Virus record (IMG/VR): IMGVR_UViG_3300017991_000321
Coordinates: 1-29,223 of that record
From: a virus
Direction: 5' to 3' (one strand)
Length of the DNA stretch: 29,223 nucleotides
The notes under the pieces were generated by a model that saw only the letters and a list, made by a program, of their open reading frames with translations, was not told where the DNA came from and searched no databases. A program made the translations under genes and the position numbers. Numbering within the stretch: the first letter of the stretch is position 1; every line of letters begins with the position of its first letter. Shown here piece after piece: positions 28,743 through 29,223 of this stretch.

Positions 28743-29214
28743 TGGTAACCGCCTTATCGCCCCAAAACTCTATCGCTTTTTTGTCGTAGGTTCTTGCTGC
28801 ATCAATTTCATTGACAAAACAACCCAGATATGTTTGCTTGTTATCATTACAAATCTGCGCCGCCCACTTCCGCATCCTCTTAAACCAATATACGCCTTTA
28901 TATCTGGAACTCCCGCCGCGTTGCGGCGGGTGGGCGGCGGCGGCATGAGAAAAATCTATGGGGTGATTGAGTCTGAATTTCAGGGCTATATTCTCTGCCT
29001 CCAGTAAACTGTCGTAATAGCCAAGATGTTTGTATTCCCCATTAAACACAAACCGGACTCTCCATTTCTTGCAAGGTTTATACCAATCTACCCCTACCAC
29101 ATCAGACCGGCGTGGAGGCTCCGTATCATCATGGGCTGGCAGCGGCTCAAGGTTTATAGGTCGCAAAGTGGGCGCTTTAACTGTGCCAATCCTTCGGCAA
29201 TTAACGGGTGACAT
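28720..29214 (-). CDS. double AP2-repeat DNA-binding protein (long copy)
   Basis: 164 aa, leftward, starting near the window edge (ATG 29212-29214). It has the same layout as its downstream neighbour: a degenerate repeat at 39-85 ([20 protein letters not shown], then [18 protein letters not shown]) and a canonical AP2 repeat at 105-158 ([20 protein letters not shown], then [20 protein letters not shown]). The 38-residue N-terminus is Pro/Arg-rich. No HNH nuclease motif is present. The linker ([13 protein letters not shown]) is encoded by a GC-rich palindromic patch unlike the rest of the gene. Tandem duplication of the whole two-repeat gene is the simplest origin. The upstream promoter region is outside the window. 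Confidence 0.8.
   Translation of the reverse strand: MSPVNCRRIGTVKAPTLRPINLEPLPAHDDTEPPRRSDVVGVDWYKPCKKWRVRFVFNGEYKHLGYYDSLLEAENIALKFRLNHPIDFSHAAAAHPPQRGGSSRYKGVYWFKRMRKWAAQICNDNKQTYLGCFVNEIDAARTYDKKAIEFWGDKAVTNAKYYGI
28912..28930. repeat. perfect GC palindrome inside the AP2 gene linker
   Basis: CCCGCCGC (28912-28919) and GCGGCGGG (28923-28930) form an 8-bp perfect stem with a 3-nt loop, followed by more GGC repeats. It encodes the linker between the two AP2 repeats and is much more GC-rich than the surrounding gene, as if a small palindromic element had inserted in frame. Confidence 0.55.
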
Positions 29215-29223
29215 ATCGCTTCG

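Noticed and set aside
1-29223. CRISPR array, tRNA, rRNA, integrase or attachment site
   Set aside because: No regularly spaced repeats, cloverleaf pattern, rRNA-like sequence or recombinase motifs were seen on either strand.

Overview
This window is most of the structural half of a tailed double-stranded DNA phage with T7-type (short-tailed, podovirus-like) virion architecture. It could be a free phage or a prophage fragment: no integrase, attachment site, tRNA or clear host gene is visible. The host cannot be named. Most genes have GGAG/AAGG-type ribosome binding sites, and AGG/AGA (Arg) and ATA (Ile) codons are common. A small entericidin-like lipoprotein on the left hints at a Gram-negative (diderm) host. 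No phage RNA polymerase, DNA replication gene or recognisable endolysin lies in the window.

Left arm (1-2835): mostly small leftward genes. From right to left they are a 232-aa unknown protein, a 61-aa protein, a 48-aa lipoprotein, an 87-aa membrane protein with a peptidoglycan-binding-like segment, and the start of a DUF6745-type protein that runs off the window. A small rightward HTH protein sits among them. This arm also holds a strong leftward promoter with a long leader, a bidirectional terminator and a possible small RNA.

Packaging and head (2863-11241): terminase small subunit, a gap with 15-bp direct repeats, three small genes, GpA-type terminase large subunit, T7-gp8-like portal, a small basic protein apparently joined to a Bbp19-like protein by a -1 frameshift, scaffold, a structured 218-nt leader, major capsid protein, a putative decoration protein and a strong terminator.

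Neck, tail and ejection genes (11262-28363): small accessory genes; a glycosyltransferase flanked by two paralogous beta-rich proteins; tail tubular protein A; nozzle (gp12-type) protein; a tailspike with T7-fibre-like adaptor and pectate-lyase-like helix; four successive genes with the order and character of T7 gp13-gp16 (GNAT-like, Ala-rich gp14-like, helical gp15-like, 1381-aa gp16-like); a second fibre-like protein; and three overlapping small genes, one with a C-terminal membrane segment that may serve lysis. Tight spacing and repeated start/stop overlaps indicate long co-translated operons.

Right edge (28329-29214): two overlapping leftward genes, each with two AP2-like DNA-binding repeats, converge on the late operon.

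Best leads are the A_AAA_AAA frameshift joining the 45-aa protein to the Bbp19-like frame, which has no ordinary start codon of its own; the direct repeats beside terS; the capsid leader RNA; the glycosyltransferase between its two paralogous neighbours; and the double-AP2 gene pair.
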